A stretch of 32,028 nt of DNA from Bacilli bacterium (GCA_016935815.1 JAFGQH010000033.1:1-32028); one strand, 5' to 3'. Counted from the first letter of the stretch, positions 16,506 through 25,887 are shown. Numbers and translations are program-made. Notes: a model not told the origin generated them from the letters alone.

Positions 16506-17129
16506 TTATAAGTTTCTTGCGACACATCGGGTAAGTGACCCGTCGAGTCCCATCAATCGCAAAGGTAACGCGATGAATTCTACTAAGGAATCCAGTTTTC
16601 CCAGATGAATCAGATTCTCAATGATAATGATATCTTCTGCCAATAGATCTTTGTGCATATCCAAGAGTTCTCCGGTTTCATATTCCGGAGACGGAATATT
16701 GAATCCGATCACTTGGATCTTGTTCTCTTTTAAGAACGAAATGACCGATGATTGAAATTTCGGTTGTTGATAGTATTCTTCATAGGATTTTTCTTCCCAC
16801 TGCAAGTCCAAAATCAAGATCTTTCCTTTTTTTTGGTAAGTTTTTCTGATTGAGTCTGTTTGAATTATATTGTGCAAAACAACGGGTCGAATAACTTCTG
16901 CTATACCAATCAAATTATTGATGTCGATTTCCTCGATGCTTTTTCCTTGATTGCAGACATGACGAGGAGCATCCATGTGGGTTCCCACATGCATGGATGT
17001 TTCAATTCTTTTCAAGTTATACCCATCGATATCTACCTGTTTCGTTTGGTAAAAACGAATTGGTTCGTCTCCTGGATAACCCTTAAAACCTTCCTGTAAC
17101 GTCATTGTCAAATCAATCCATTGTTTCAT
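16506..17129 (-). CDS. cyclase-family metal-dependent hydrolase (kynurenine formamidase fold)
   Basis: Member of the family of putative cyclases and arylformamidases. The 207 aa carry the diagnostic metal-binding H-x-G-T-H-x-D-x-P-x-H motif as HVGTHMDAPRH (47-57), after a typical WIDLTMTLQEG...YPGD N terminus. Real substrates range from N-formylkynurenine to other amides or lactones, and none can be chosen here. The longer open frame begins at 17210, but the ATG at 17127-17129 lies after GGTG and a promoter at 17146. It is a single gene; the ribU promoter starts right after its stop. Confidence 0.88.
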   Translation of the reverse strand: MKQWIDLTMTLQEGFKGYPGDEPIRFYQTKQVDIDGYNLKRIETSMHVGTHMDAPRHVCNQGKSIEEIDINNLIGIAEVIRPVVLHNIIQTDSIRKTYQKKGKILILDLQWEEKSYEEYYQQPKFQSSVISFLKENKIQVIGFNIPSPEYETGELLDMHKDLLAEDIIIIENLIHLGKLDSLVEFIALPLRLMGLDGSLTRCVARNL

Positions 17130-17145
17130 ATTCATCACCACAACA

Positions 17146-17154
17146 ATTATAACA
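17146..17154 (-). promoter_or_regulatory. promoter of the cyclase-family gene (extended -10)
   Basis: TGTTATAAT, 17 nt before the chosen ATG; it lies immediately after the glgP terminator and has no recognisable -35. Confidence 0.55.
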
Positions 17155-17157
17155 CAA

Positions 17158-17187
17158 AATAAAAAAGGGTTGAATATTTCAACCCTT
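17158..17187 (-). terminator. terminator after glgP
   Basis: Minus strand AAGGGTTGAA-ATA-TTCAACCCTT, a perfect 10-bp stem, then TTTTATTTT. It overlaps the glgP stop. Confidence 0.93.
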
Positions 17188-19597
17188 ATTTCATCGGTTT
17201 TACATGCCAAATGTGATCGGCGTATTCCTGAATCGAACGGTCACTCGCAAAGATTCCGCTTTTGGCGATATTGACGATTGCCTTTTTTGCCCATTCGCTT
17301 GCATTCTTATATGCTTCGTTTGCTTGTTCATGAGCCACTTTGTAAGCATGATAATCTTTTAATACAAAGTAGTGATCAGAATAGACCAGATTGCTGAAGA
17401 TGTCTCTGAATTCTTCCCTGTCTTCTTTTTCAAAGAAACCATTGATAAGTTGTTCCAAGACGAGATGCAATTCCGGATCGTTTTGATAGATTTCCTGAGA
17501 ATCGTATCCGCCATTTTTATACACTTCGTTTACTTCTTCGGAATCCATACCGAAGATGAAGATGTTTTCACTGTCAACCAATTCATTGATTTCAACATTA
17601 GCGCCATCCAAAGTCCCCAAAGTCAAAGCTCCGTTCATCATGAATTTCATGTTTCCGGTGCCTGATGCTTCTTTGGAAGCTGTGGAAATCTGTTCGGAGA
17701 TATCGGCTGCCGGCATGATCATCTCAGCGTAACTGACATTGTAATTCTCAACGAAGATGACTTTGAGATATTTGTTGGTCTCTTCATCGTTGTTGACCTT
17801 TTCTGCGATCGTGTTTATTAGTTTGATGATTTTCTTCGCAAAATAATACGCTCCAGCTGCTTTCGCTCCGAAGATGAATGTATGCGGATGATAGTTGTTG
17901 CGGAAGGATTCATCGTTTTTCAATTGATTGTATACACTCATGATGTGCAGTGCATTCATCAATTGACGTTTGTATTCGTGAAGACGTTTCACTTGGATAT
18001 CGAAGATGGAATTGGTATCCAACGTGATTCCTTGTTCTTTATGGATACGATTTGCCAGTTGTTGTTTCTTCGCTTGTTTGACTTTTAGAAAATTCTGTTG
18101 GAAGGTCTTGTCATTGGCAAACGGCAAAAGTCGTTCCAATTGGAAAGTATCCTTTTTGAAATCCGGACCGATTGCACTTTCGATCAGTGCGGTCAATTCC
18201 TTGTTCGAATGCAACAACCATCTGCGATGCGTGATGCCATTTGTAACGTTTGTGAATTTTTCTGGATACAGTTCGAACCAATCCTTCATTTCGATATGTT
18301 TCAAAATCTCGGTATGAAGTTTGGCGACTCCATTTACGGAGAACCCGGAAACGATGCAAAGATTTGCCATCTTGACCAATCCATCTTGAACGATGGATAG
18401 TTTGTTGATGAGGTCGAGTTTGGCATATCCGTATTTCTCCAGCAAGCCCATAGTAAATCTGCGATTGATTTCTTCAATCAATTGGAAGATTCTTGGCAAC
18501 AAAGGTTTCATGATATCCACCGGCCATTTTTCCAATGCTTCAGCTAAAATCGTATGATTGGTATAAGCCGTTGTCTCAGTTACGATTTTCCAAGCATCGT
18601 CCCATTCCATATGGTGTTCATCCAAAAGGATGCGCATCAATTCGGGAATGATCAATGTCGGATGGGTATCGTTGATATGGAAGACGACATAATCAGAAAG
18701 ATTCTTCAATGTTTTATGTTGTCTGAAATGACGATTCGTGATGCTCTTCACACCTGCGGATGTGAAGAAATATTGTTGTTTCAAACGAAGTTGCTTGCCT
18801 TCGTATGTGGTATCGTCCGGATACAAGATTCCAGAGATTTTTTCTAATTCCGCTTCATAATCAAACGGGCTCTTTCCTTCCGGATATCTTGCTGACGGTT
18901 CTGCATTCCAAAGTCTTAGGTAGTTGACCACACCGTTTCCGTCACCGACGATCGGAACATCATAAGGAACGGCTTTGATATATTCGTTCGGTTTGTAGAC
19001 AAATCCTTTTTCGTCTTGGTAATCGACATAACCGAAAAACGGAACATCGACGGCTTCTTCTTGTTTTCGAATTTCCCAGACATAACCGTCTGACAACCAG
19101 TTGTCAGGACGTTCTTCTTGGTACCCATCATTGATTTTTTGGCGGAACAGTCCATAGCGGTAACGAATACAGTGACCATATCCTGGAATGCCCAAGGATG
19201 CCATGGAATCCAAGTAACAGGCTGCCAAGCGTCCCAAACCACCGTTTCCTAAACCAGGATCGGATTCATAATGTTCGACTTCGTTGAGATCGAGCCCAAG
19301 TTCATTGAAGGCCGCTTCGACCGTATCGCGTATTCCCATATTCATCAAATTGTTTGTGATCAAACGTCCCATCAAAAACTCCATTGAAAAATAATAGACT
19401 TTCTTCTGATCGTGTTTGTCTAACTGTTTATTGGTCTTGATCCAGTCTTTTGAAATCTCTTCTCTGACCAAGGTTCCCAATATATTGTAACGTTCTCTGA
19501 CGGTTGATTCTTTCACATCTTTCAAGTAAGTACTTGTTAAACGAGTCTTGAATTCTTTCAAGAAACTCTCTTTGGATTTAAAAACACCAGTTATCAT
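17186..19597 (-). CDS. glgP: glycogen phosphorylase
   Basis: PLP enzyme that releases glucose-1-phosphate from the nonreducing ends of alpha-1,4-glucan. The 803 aa match the family. Visible: YFSMEFLMGRL near 70, ESDPGLGNGGLGRLAACYLDS near 113, HINDTHPTL, the central TNGITHRRWL, VKRLHEYKRQLMN and the PLP-lysine motif EASGTGNMKFMMNGALTLGT followed by DGANVEI. GAGGTG followed by six bases selects the ATG at 19597; the GTG nine bases upstream is part of that site. Unlike in many Bacillota, glgP is separated from the other glg genes by a terminator and has its own promoter, so breakdown can be regulated apart from synthesis. Confidence 0.98.
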   Translation of the reverse strand: MITGVFKSKESFLKEFKTRLTSTYLKDVKESTVRERYNILGTLVREEISKDWIKTNKQLDKHDQKKVYYFSMEFLMGRLITNNLMNMGIRDTVEAAFNELGLDLNEVEHYESDPGLGNGGLGRLAACYLDSMASLGIPGYGHCIRYRYGLFRQKINDGYQEERPDNWLSDGYVWEIRKQEEAVDVPFFGYVDYQDEKGFVYKPNEYIKAVPYDVPIVGDGNGVVNYLRLWNAEPSARYPEGKSPFDYEAELEKISGILYPDDTTYEGKQLRLKQQYFFTSAGVKSITNRHFRQHKTLKNLSDYVVFHINDTHPTLIIPELMRILLDEHHMEWDDAWKIVTETTAYTNHTILAEALEKWPVDIMKPLLPRIFQLIEEINRRFTMGLLEKYGYAKLDLINKLSIVQDGLVKMANLCIVSGFSVNGVAKLHTEILKHIEMKDWFELYPEKFTNVTNGITHRRWLLHSNKELTALIESAIGPDFKKDTFQLERLLPFANDKTFQQNFLKVKQAKKQQLANRIHKEQGITLDTNSIFDIQVKRLHEYKRQLMNALHIMSVYNQLKNDESFRNNYHPHTFIFGAKAAGAYYFAKKIIKLINTIAEKVNNDEETNKYLKVIFVENYNVSYAEMIMPAADISEQISTASKEASGTGNMKFMMNGALTLGTLDGANVEINELVDSENIFIFGMDSEEVNEVYKNGGYDSQEIYQNDPELHLVLEQLINGFFEKEDREEFRDIFSNLVYSDHYFVLKDYHAYKVAHEQANEAYKNASEWAKKAIVNIAKSGIFASDRSIQEYADHIWHVKPMK

Positions 19598-19615
19598 TGT
19601 AAACACCTCATTAAT

Positions 19616-19624
19616 ATTATATCA
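19616..19624 (-). promoter_or_regulatory. glgP promoter (extended -10)
   Basis: TGATATAAT on the minus strand, 18 nt before the glgP ATG and just downstream of the glgD-glgA terminator; no clear -35. Confidence 0.6.
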
Positions 19625-19635
19625 TTTATCGCATG

Positions 19636-19668
19636 AAAAAACGGAAACATTGGGTCTGTTACCGTTTT
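19636..19668 (-). terminator. terminator after the glgD-glgA fusion gene
   Basis: Minus strand AAAACGG and AACA pair with TGTT and CCGTTTT across a T-T mismatch, with loop GACCCAA and a T-run after the stem. It lies 8 nt after the fusion gene's stop. Its first arm overlaps a cre-like site. Confidence 0.85.
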
Positions 19669-19670
19669 CA
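19657..19670 (-). promoter_or_regulatory. cre-like site upstream of glgP
   Basis: The minus strand reads TGAAAACGGTAACA, a full match to the B. subtilis CcpA consensus TGWAANCGNTNWCA. Its centre is about 45 nt upstream of the glgP -10. It also forms one arm of the preceding terminator, so part of the match may come from that structure. No ccpA is in the window. Confidence 0.5.
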
Positions 19671-19676
19671 CTTTAC

Positions 19677-22088
19677 TTATATCAGTCGATACAATTCCAA
19701 ATACTCTTTGGCGCTGTCGGTCAATGAAAATCTTGAATTCATCGCATTGATGATGACCTGTTGCCAATCGGTTTTAAGATTGGTGAAAATATGGAATGCA
19801 TTATTGATCTGGAAAATGAGATCTCGAGCGTCGTAGTTGAAGAATTTGAAGCCATTGCCTCGTTTACTGGATAAATCATAACCATCCACAGTGTCATTCA
19901 ATCCACCGGTTTGACGGACGATTGGAATGGTTCCATATTTGAGTGCAATCATCTGCCCGATACCGCAAGGTTCGTATCTTGAAGGCATCAAGAAGGCATC
20001 CGCTCCGGCATAAATGAAACTCGGTTTCGTCGCATCATAGGTCAGATTGATACTGACTCTCGTTGGAAAACGATTCTTGAGTTCTTGGAGAGACTGCATA
20101 TACTTGTCCTCTCCGGTCCCCAAGATCACGAATTCGATGTTTGGATTGTTCAAAACTTCGTACAATGCCGGAATCAAAATGTCAAATCCCTTCTGTTCCA
20201 CGATCCTCGTGACCATTCCGAGAATAAAATACTGTTCTCCAACTTCGATACCCATGCGTTTTTGCAAGTCTTCTTTGTTGACATGTTTGGCTTCAAAGAC
20301 ATTGACCAAAGTATATCGCATCGCGATCTCAAGATCGAGATTCGGATTGACATCGTCTTCCAAACCATTAAGCACGCCATAGAAATCCCGTTCTCTTCGG
20401 TTGATGACATCCACTAGATTCTTACTGTAGTATTCATATTTCAATTCATCCCGATATGTCTCTGAAACCGTTGAGATTTTGGTCGCGTTCGTAAGGCCGA
20501 CTTCCATGAAATTGATTTTACCCAGCCCGGAACATTTGGCATTCTCGATTCCCAGTTTTCGATAAATCTCATTGGAATAGATTCCCTGATATTCGATATT
20601 ATGAATCGTCATCAGAGTCTTATATTCGAGCTGTTTACTTCTTAGAATACAGGGGACCAACCCGGAATGCCAATCATGCATGTGGATGATATCTGGAAGT
20701 TGGTCCAAAGCTTCCAAAGATTCAATGACAGCGAGTGAGAAGAACGCAAAACGATCTCCGTCATCCTCATATCCATAAATATTTTCTCGTTCAAAGAATT
20801 CATAAGATTCGATGAAGTAATAGGTTGTATTTTGATTATTCAAAGCATAAAGGCTTATTCGATACTCATGTTCATCATAGATCACTTTTTCAGTCGCCCG
20901 CAATTCCAAGAAAAGATCATATTTGTTTTTGATTTGCGGGTATAACGGTAAGATGACTTGCGATTTGACGCCAAGTTGACTGTATTGAATTGCCAATCCG
21001 CCAACAACATCGGCCAATCCTCCGGTTTTGATATAAGGGAAACATTCGGAACTGACTTGGAGGATCGCCAAACTCTCGTTGGAGACAACGATCTGCTTCT
21101 TCTCGGAGACAAATAACTTATCCGGATCTCCCTTTACGACTGCGTTTTCCAACACAATCGTTTCCTTATCCAAAACAGAATGTTCGATCACTGCATTTGG
21201 TTTGATCTCACATTGGTTCATAATGACAGAATTATAGACTTTCGCTCCTTTGGCAACGTGCACTTTACGACCGATGATCGAATTGTGGACTTCGCCATCT
21301 ATTTCAGCACCGGAAGCGATGATCGATGTGGAAACAACTGCGTCATCTCCATATCTGGAAGCGGCCGACATGGTTTCTTTCGAGAAGATTGGTCGATCTT
21401 TCTTGAACCACTCTTTTCGAACCGATTTGAATAGCATCTGCATATTTGCTTCATACAATTCTTTCGAAGAATTGATGAAGTATACCGAGGATTCATAAAC
21501 ATAGGAATACTTCTTGAGATTCGGGGCATAATCAAAGACATCCGACAGATTCCGGAATTGGATTTGATCGTAGTTGTAAATGTACTCCAATAACAAACTT
21601 TTGGAAAGAATAAAGGTTCTCAACCGTTTCTTATCCAAAGACAAGACTTCGGTGATTCCCGCTTTGTTCATCAAGTGGGAGTGCAGGAAGACATTGTAAT
21701 CGACATTCCATACGAGATTGGCAGGCGAGACGATCACATAGTCCTGAGAGGAACGCAAAAAGTATTCAATGTGCTCATACATCCGTTGAAAACTAATCGT
21801 GTCTTCTACGGTCAGATTCAAACTCTTTGGTGGTAGAATAAAGATTCCATCATGACGACGATTCAGATCCCATCTGTCTCCACTACCAATATGGTCTGCT
21901 AAAGAACGATAATTCCCATATGGGAAAATCGATACATTGGTGATATGTGAGTTCTTGCAGTTGGATAAAGTGAAATCGATCAGACGATACTTTGCACCAA
22001 ACGGTAGTGCGCCGGGTACGCGGTGACGTGTCAGTTTAGCGAAGTTTCCCTTGGAAGTGGCGTCAATGATCATCAAGAGATTATTCAT
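19677..22088 (-). CDS. GlgD-GlgA fusion: ADP-glucose pyrophosphorylase-like regulatory subunit fused to glycogen synthase
   Basis: One uninterrupted 803-aa frame with two complete domains. Residues 1 to about 325 are GlgD: VPGALPFGAKYRLIDFTLSN, no GGxGxRL catalytic loop (ATSKGNFAKL instead), SPANLVWNVDY where GlgC has SGDH, then a left-handed beta-helix (SIIASGAEIDGEVHNSIIG). A linker follows. From about 338 it is GT5 glycogen synthase: SSECFPYIKTGGLADVVGGL, HMHDWHSGLVPC, TRIVEQKGFD, SRYEPCGIGQM and VRQTGGLNDTV. GlgD normally partners GlgC to make ADP-glucose, and GlgA adds that glucose to glycogen. The ATG at 22086-22088 (after AGGTGAG) overlaps the glgC stop by 8 nt. Separate family lengths (about 343 and 480) sum close to this, so both halves are whole. 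Confidence 0.93.
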   Translation of the reverse strand: MNNLLMIIDATSKGNFAKLTRHRVPGALPFGAKYRLIDFTLSNCKNSHITNVSIFPYGNYRSLADHIGSGDRWDLNRRHDGIFILPPKSLNLTVEDTISFQRMYEHIEYFLRSSQDYVIVSPANLVWNVDYNVFLHSHLMNKAGITEVLSLDKKRLRTFILSKSLLLEYIYNYDQIQFRNLSDVFDYAPNLKKYSYVYESSVYFINSSKELYEANMQMLFKSVRKEWFKKDRPIFSKETMSAASRYGDDAVVSTSIIASGAEIDGEVHNSIIGRKVHVAKGAKVYNSVIMNQCEIKPNAVIEHSVLDKETIVLENAVVKGDPDKLFVSEKKQIVVSNESLAILQVSSECFPYIKTGGLADVVGGLAIQYSQLGVKSQVILPLYPQIKNKYDLFLELRATEKVIYDEHEYRISLYALNNQNTTYYFIESYEFFERENIYGYEDDGDRFAFFSLAVIESLEALDQLPDIIHMHDWHSGLVPCILRSKQLEYKTLMTIHNIEYQGIYSNEIYRKLGIENAKCSGLGKINFMEVGLTNATKISTVSETYRDELKYEYYSKNLVDVINRRERDFYGVLNGLEDDVNPNLDLEIAMRYTLVNVFEAKHVNKEDLQKRMGIEVGEQYFILGMVTRIVEQKGFDILIPALYEVLNNPNIEFVILGTGEDKYMQSLQELKNRFPTRVSINLTYDATKPSFIYAGADAFLMPSRYEPCGIGQMIALKYGTIPIVRQTGGLNDTVDGYDLSSKRGNGFKFFNYDARDLIFQINNAFHIFTNLKTDWQQVIINAMNSRFSLTDSAKEYLELYRLI

Positions 22089-23214
22089 AGATCTCACCTA
22101 CTTCGAAAAGATTGTCGTCAGTGATCAAGGTCAAATCTTGATTGTCACAACGATAGTTGTTCGGAATGACCACACCTTTGTTCACGACCACATTTCGCAA
22201 ATAGCTGTTTTTCCCGACTACAACATTCGGTAGAATCACGGAATCGATGACTTTGGCATTGGCTTCGATCTGCGTTTCATAGGCGATCGTGGAATGAATG
22301 ACTTCGCCATTGATCAAGCAAGCATCGGCGATAATCGACCTCTTCGCCGATCCGTTTGCCAGCATCACATGCGGGTTCAAATTCAAAGATTTGGAATATA
22401 CCGGCATGTGTTTGGACGAGTTCAGTCCCAGATAATCCGGATCATCCAAGAGATCCATGTTGGCGTTGTAAAGCGATTCAATCGTACCCACATCGCGCCA
22501 GTATCCATCAAATTTAAAGAGGGATACGTGTTTCTCCAACATGATTGATTTCGGGATGATGTTTTTTCCAAAATCGATATCTTCAGGATCCGCTTTGTTC
22601 AATAGTTCCTCTAACACAGCGACCGAAAAGATATAGATTCCCATTGAAGCAAGATTGCTTTTTGGTGTTTCTGGTTTTTCTTCGAAGTTGGTCACACGGT
22701 AGTGATCATCCATCTCCAAGATACCGAAACGACTGGCTTCATGATCGAAGACTTCGGTTGCGGCGATTGTGATTTCAGCGTTGTTCCTCAAGTGATGGTC
22801 CAACATCTTTTGATAGTCCATCTTGTAGATATGATCTCCAGACAGAATCAAGACATAAGATGCTTGATAATCTTTGATAAAGTTGAAGTATTGCTTGATC
22901 GCATGGGCTGTCCCTTTTTGCCATAAGACATCTCCCTTTTGGGAATATGGCGTCAAGAAACGGATTCCACCATCAAGCACATCCAAGTCCCAAGAAGCTC
23001 CACTACCAATATAGTACATCAGATCAAATGGTTCGTATTGTGTCACGATACCACAGACGTCGATGTTGCTATTGGTAATGTTGGACAGAGTGAAATCGAT
23101 CAAACGATACTTCGCACCAAAAGAGACAGCGGGTTTCGCTGTCGTATTGGTGATATCTCCCAGCCGGGTTCCTCTTCCCCCGACCAGTATCATAGAGATC
23201 ATTGTTTTTCTCAT
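22081..23214 (-). CDS. glgC: glucose-1-phosphate adenylyltransferase, catalytic subunit
   Basis: Makes ADP-glucose from glucose-1-phosphate and ATP, the committed step of bacterial glycogen synthesis. The 377 aa match B. subtilis GlgC in length. The nucleotide loop is LVGGRGTRLGDIT (11-23), followed by KPAVSFGAKYRLIDFTLSN, WQKGTAHAI, LSGDHIYKMDY, NFEEKP and YWRDVGT, then a C-terminal left-handed beta-helix. The ATG has AAAGGA, which is the last two glgB codons, and lies two bases after the glgB stop. It is the active partner of the GlgD domain encoded next. Confidence 0.98.
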   Translation of the reverse strand: MRKTMISMILVGGRGTRLGDITNTTAKPAVSFGAKYRLIDFTLSNITNSNIDVCGIVTQYEPFDLMYYIGSGASWDLDVLDGGIRFLTPYSQKGDVLWQKGTAHAIKQYFNFIKDYQASYVLILSGDHIYKMDYQKMLDHHLRNNAEITIAATEVFDHEASRFGILEMDDHYRVTNFEEKPETPKSNLASMGIYIFSVAVLEELLNKADPEDIDFGKNIIPKSIMLEKHVSLFKFDGYWRDVGTIESLYNANMDLLDDPDYLGLNSSKHMPVYSKSLNLNPHVMLANGSAKRSIIADACLINGEVIHSTIAYETQIEANAKVIDSVILPNVVVGKNSYLRNVVVNKGVVIPNNYRCDNQDLTLITDDNLFEVGEIYE

Positions 23215-23216
23215 AG

Positions 23217-25079
23217 TTATCCTTTGTATTTCAATATCGTAATGGACAGTGGAGCGATTTTGATCTCAATCGATTGGCTGTAGCCATGATTGTCATAATC
23301 CACTGACTGAATCGGCAATCCGTTGTATACATTCGAACCACCGTAGATATCTTTGTCAGAATTTAAAATCTCTTCATAGGTTCCTGGTTTTGGAACCCCT
23401 ACAAAAAAGTTTTCATAGGCATTTGGAGTCATATTCATGATGACGATTGCGAAATTGTCATCATCTTTTCCAAACCTTGCGAATGAGAACATCGATTGAT
23501 CGTAATTGGTTTGATCGATCCATCTGAATCCTCTCGGATTATGATCTTGTTCCCAGAAGCAGGAATGATGATTATAGACCTGTAAAAGGTCTCTGACGAA
23601 TTTGTTGGCACGTTTATGAAGCGGATATTCCAATAAGAACCAATCCAGTTCTTCTTTGTCTTTCCATTCATGCATCTGTGCAAATTCTCCGCCCATGAAC
23701 AATAACTTCTTGCCTGGATGAGTGAATTGAAGACCCATCAGAATTCGATAATTCGCGAATTTCTGCCAGTAATCTCCCGGCATTTTATCGACCAAAGAGT
23801 GTTTTCCATGAACGACCTCATCGTGTGATAATGGAAGAACGAATCGTTCGGAATAGGCGTATACCATTCCGAATGTGATCAGGTCATGATGGTATTTTCG
23901 ATAAATCGGATCTTTTTCAAAATACTTCAATGTATCATTCATCCAACCCATATTCCATTTGTAGTCAAATCCGACTCCTCCGTCCAATACATTGGTAGTC
24001 AAATTTGGGTAGGTCGTGGAATCTTCCGCAAATAACAAAACGGAGTGATCCTTTTCTTTGATTGCATAGGATAGATTCTTTAAGAATTCGATGGCACCAT
24101 AATTGGTTCCCACATGCATATTGCCTAGATAGTACAAGATATTGGATACTGCATCAATGCGGAATCCATCGATGTGAAAGTAATCCATCCAGAAATATGC
24201 ATTGGAAATCATGAAAGATTTCACGATACCTTTTCCCAAATCCAAATTGATTGTACCCCAGACGACATTTTCGCGTATCTTGATGTCATCATATTCATAC
24301 AATGGTTCTCCATCGAATAAATACAGTCCATGTGCGTCTTTGCAAGTATGACCCGGTACCCAGTCCATTAAGACTCCTATTCCCGCTTCATGACATTTGT
24401 CAATCAAATACATCAGGTCTTTTGGGACGCCATAACGGGATGTAGCGCTATAATATCCGGTGCCTTGATAACCCCAGGATTCATCCAAGGGATGTTCTAC
24501 CACAGGCATTAATTCAATATGGCTGAAACCATGTTCCTTCACATAAGGAATCAGGAAATCAACCATTTCATTGTATTTGTGGAAGGATCGATCTGGTTTG
24601 GTCATCCAAGATCCGAGATGAACCTCGTAGATGGAAAGTTTTTCTTCAAACGAGTTTTTGCGTTTTCGTTCTTCTAAATAGTTCTGATCATGCCACTCAT
24701 ATCCATTGATATCATAGACTTTGGAAGAGGTCTCGGGGCGATCATCGGAGAAGAATGCATATGGATCGGACTTGAAAATCGTTGAACCGTAGGAAGTCAC
24801 GATGCAGTATTTATATCTTGCCCATTCTCCTAAATCAGGAACAAAGATGCTGAACACACCATAATCGTCCTCTTTTTGCATCACATGAGTTTGGGAATCC
24901 CAAAAGTTGAAATCTCCGACAAGTGACACAATTCTTGCGTGCGGAGCGTAGACACGGAAGAAAGTTCCTTCGATTTCTCCCAAGTCGTTTTTGACGAGAT
25001 GAGCTCCGAACAACTTATAGGCTTCTTTCAGTTTTCCTTCGTTAAAAAGATACAGATCCAGTTCATCGATTCTATTCAT
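23217..25079 (-). CDS. glgB: 1,4-alpha-glucan branching enzyme
   Basis: GH13 enzyme that makes alpha-1,6 branches in glycogen. About 620 aa, as in Bacillus, with a CBM48 domain (about 25-125), the barrel, and a C-terminal beta domain. Motifs: LSIYEVHLGSW, MDWVPGH, DGFRIDAVS with the nucleophile Asp near 309, LLFAEDST with the acid Glu near 352, and LPLSHDEVVHGK. Two ATGs are possible (25085 and 25079); GGAG is only three bases before the first and nine before the second, so I prefer 25079, which overlaps the recX stop by 8 nt. Confidence 0.98.
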   Translation of the reverse strand: MNRIDELDLYLFNEGKLKEAYKLFGAHLVKNDLGEIEGTFFRVYAPHARIVSLVGDFNFWDSQTHVMQKEDDYGVFSIFVPDLGEWARYKYCIVTSYGSTIFKSDPYAFFSDDRPETSSKVYDINGYEWHDQNYLEERKRKNSFEEKLSIYEVHLGSWMTKPDRSFHKYNEMVDFLIPYVKEHGFSHIELMPVVEHPLDESWGYQGTGYYSATSRYGVPKDLMYLIDKCHEAGIGVLMDWVPGHTCKDAHGLYLFDGEPLYEYDDIKIRENVVWGTINLDLGKGIVKSFMISNAYFWMDYFHIDGFRIDAVSNILYYLGNMHVGTNYGAIEFLKNLSYAIKEKDHSVLLFAEDSTTYPNLTTNVLDGGVGFDYKWNMGWMNDTLKYFEKDPIYRKYHHDLITFGMVYAYSERFVLPLSHDEVVHGKHSLVDKMPGDYWQKFANYRILMGLQFTHPGKKLLFMGGEFAQMHEWKDKEELDWFLLEYPLHKRANKFVRDLLQVYNHHSCFWEQDHNPRGFRWIDQTNYDQSMFSFARFGKDDDNFAIVIMNMTPNAYENFFVGVPKPGTYEEILNSDKDIYGGSNVYNGLPIQSVDYDNHGYSQSIEIKIAPLSITILKYKG

Positions 25080-25869
25080 CTTCATACTCTCCTATTTTCA
25101 ATTTAATTGTATGATAAGTATAGCCTTTTCTCAATAAGTAGGCGAGAATTTTTTCCTTTTTCTTCTCGTTTTCGTTGCGATACTTACGGTACGCTTGTCG
25201 AATATCGTCAAGGATCGCTTCTTCTTCATTCGATACAGAACGGATTTGATTCATGTTGTTGCTAACGACTTGATTCACGTCTTCAAATGAATAGCCCTTG
25301 TTTACCAAAAATCGTTTGATTTGATTGATGGCTTTTGTAACAGATTGCTTTTTTAAAGAATCCACTTTTCGATCGAACAGATATTGCAGATTGGCGTTGA
25401 TGGTTTTTCTTGGAACCATGGATAGAGTAGCCTCGATCCAATCTTTGCTTAATTTCTTGTTTTCTAAGTCGAAGCGGATTTTATTTGGTCCTTGTCGCTT
25501 AAATTCGATGGCGTCATTGATGTAATTTGATATATATAGCTCATCATCGAGAATTCTAGCTTTGTGCAGTTTGTTCAAATGGTATTTGAATTGATCTTCT
25601 TCGATTGCTTTGCGTTTCATGAATTCTACGATTTCATGGGTGCATCTAGGTTTGTACAAAGCGAAGTGCAGAACCTTTTGATAATTGGCATCTTTTTTTA
25701 GGTCTGATTGAAACTTGATATAGGTAACATCATCGAGTTCTTTCCCCTTGACGAGCCGATATTCCAGCAATAGCTCTTCGGATACAAGATACTCCTTCAC
25801 CTTGGAGTCTAATTTAATTTCCACCAAATACTGCTTTTTTTTCGATTTTACGCTTGTGACTTTGTTCAT
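25072..25869 (-). CDS. recX: regulatory protein RecX
   Basis: RecX modulates RecA filaments by binding in the filament groove. The 265 aa are long for the family but typical of Bacillota, with tandem three-helix repeats: KPRCTHEIVEFMKRKAIEED, ILDDELYISNYINDAIEFKR and the characteristic GPNKIRFDLENKKLSKDWIE. The ATG at 25869 follows AAAGGATG; a GTG nine bases earlier overlaps that site. It starts the glgB-glgC-glgDA unit and overlaps glgB, so its expression is tied to glycogen synthesis genes, an unusual pairing. Confidence 0.9.
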   Translation of the reverse strand: MNKVTSVKSKKKQYLVEIKLDSKVKEYLVSEELLLEYRLVKGKELDDVTYIKFQSDLKKDANYQKVLHFALYKPRCTHEIVEFMKRKAIEEDQFKYHLNKLHKARILDDELYISNYINDAIEFKRQGPNKIRFDLENKKLSKDWIEATLSMVPRKTINANLQYLFDRKVDSLKKQSVTKAINQIKRFLVNKGYSFEDVNQVVSNNMNQIRSVSNEEEAILDDIRQAYRKYRNENEKKKEKILAYLLRKGYTYHTIKLKIGEYEDE

Positions 25870-25887
25870 GGAAATCACATCCTTTTG

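Noticed and set aside
21000-21150. Missed stop or frameshift joining separate glgD and glgA genes
   Set aside because: The frame is continuous, has a linker of plausible composition, and shows no ribosome binding site plus start codon at the junction. Only read-level data could reopen this.
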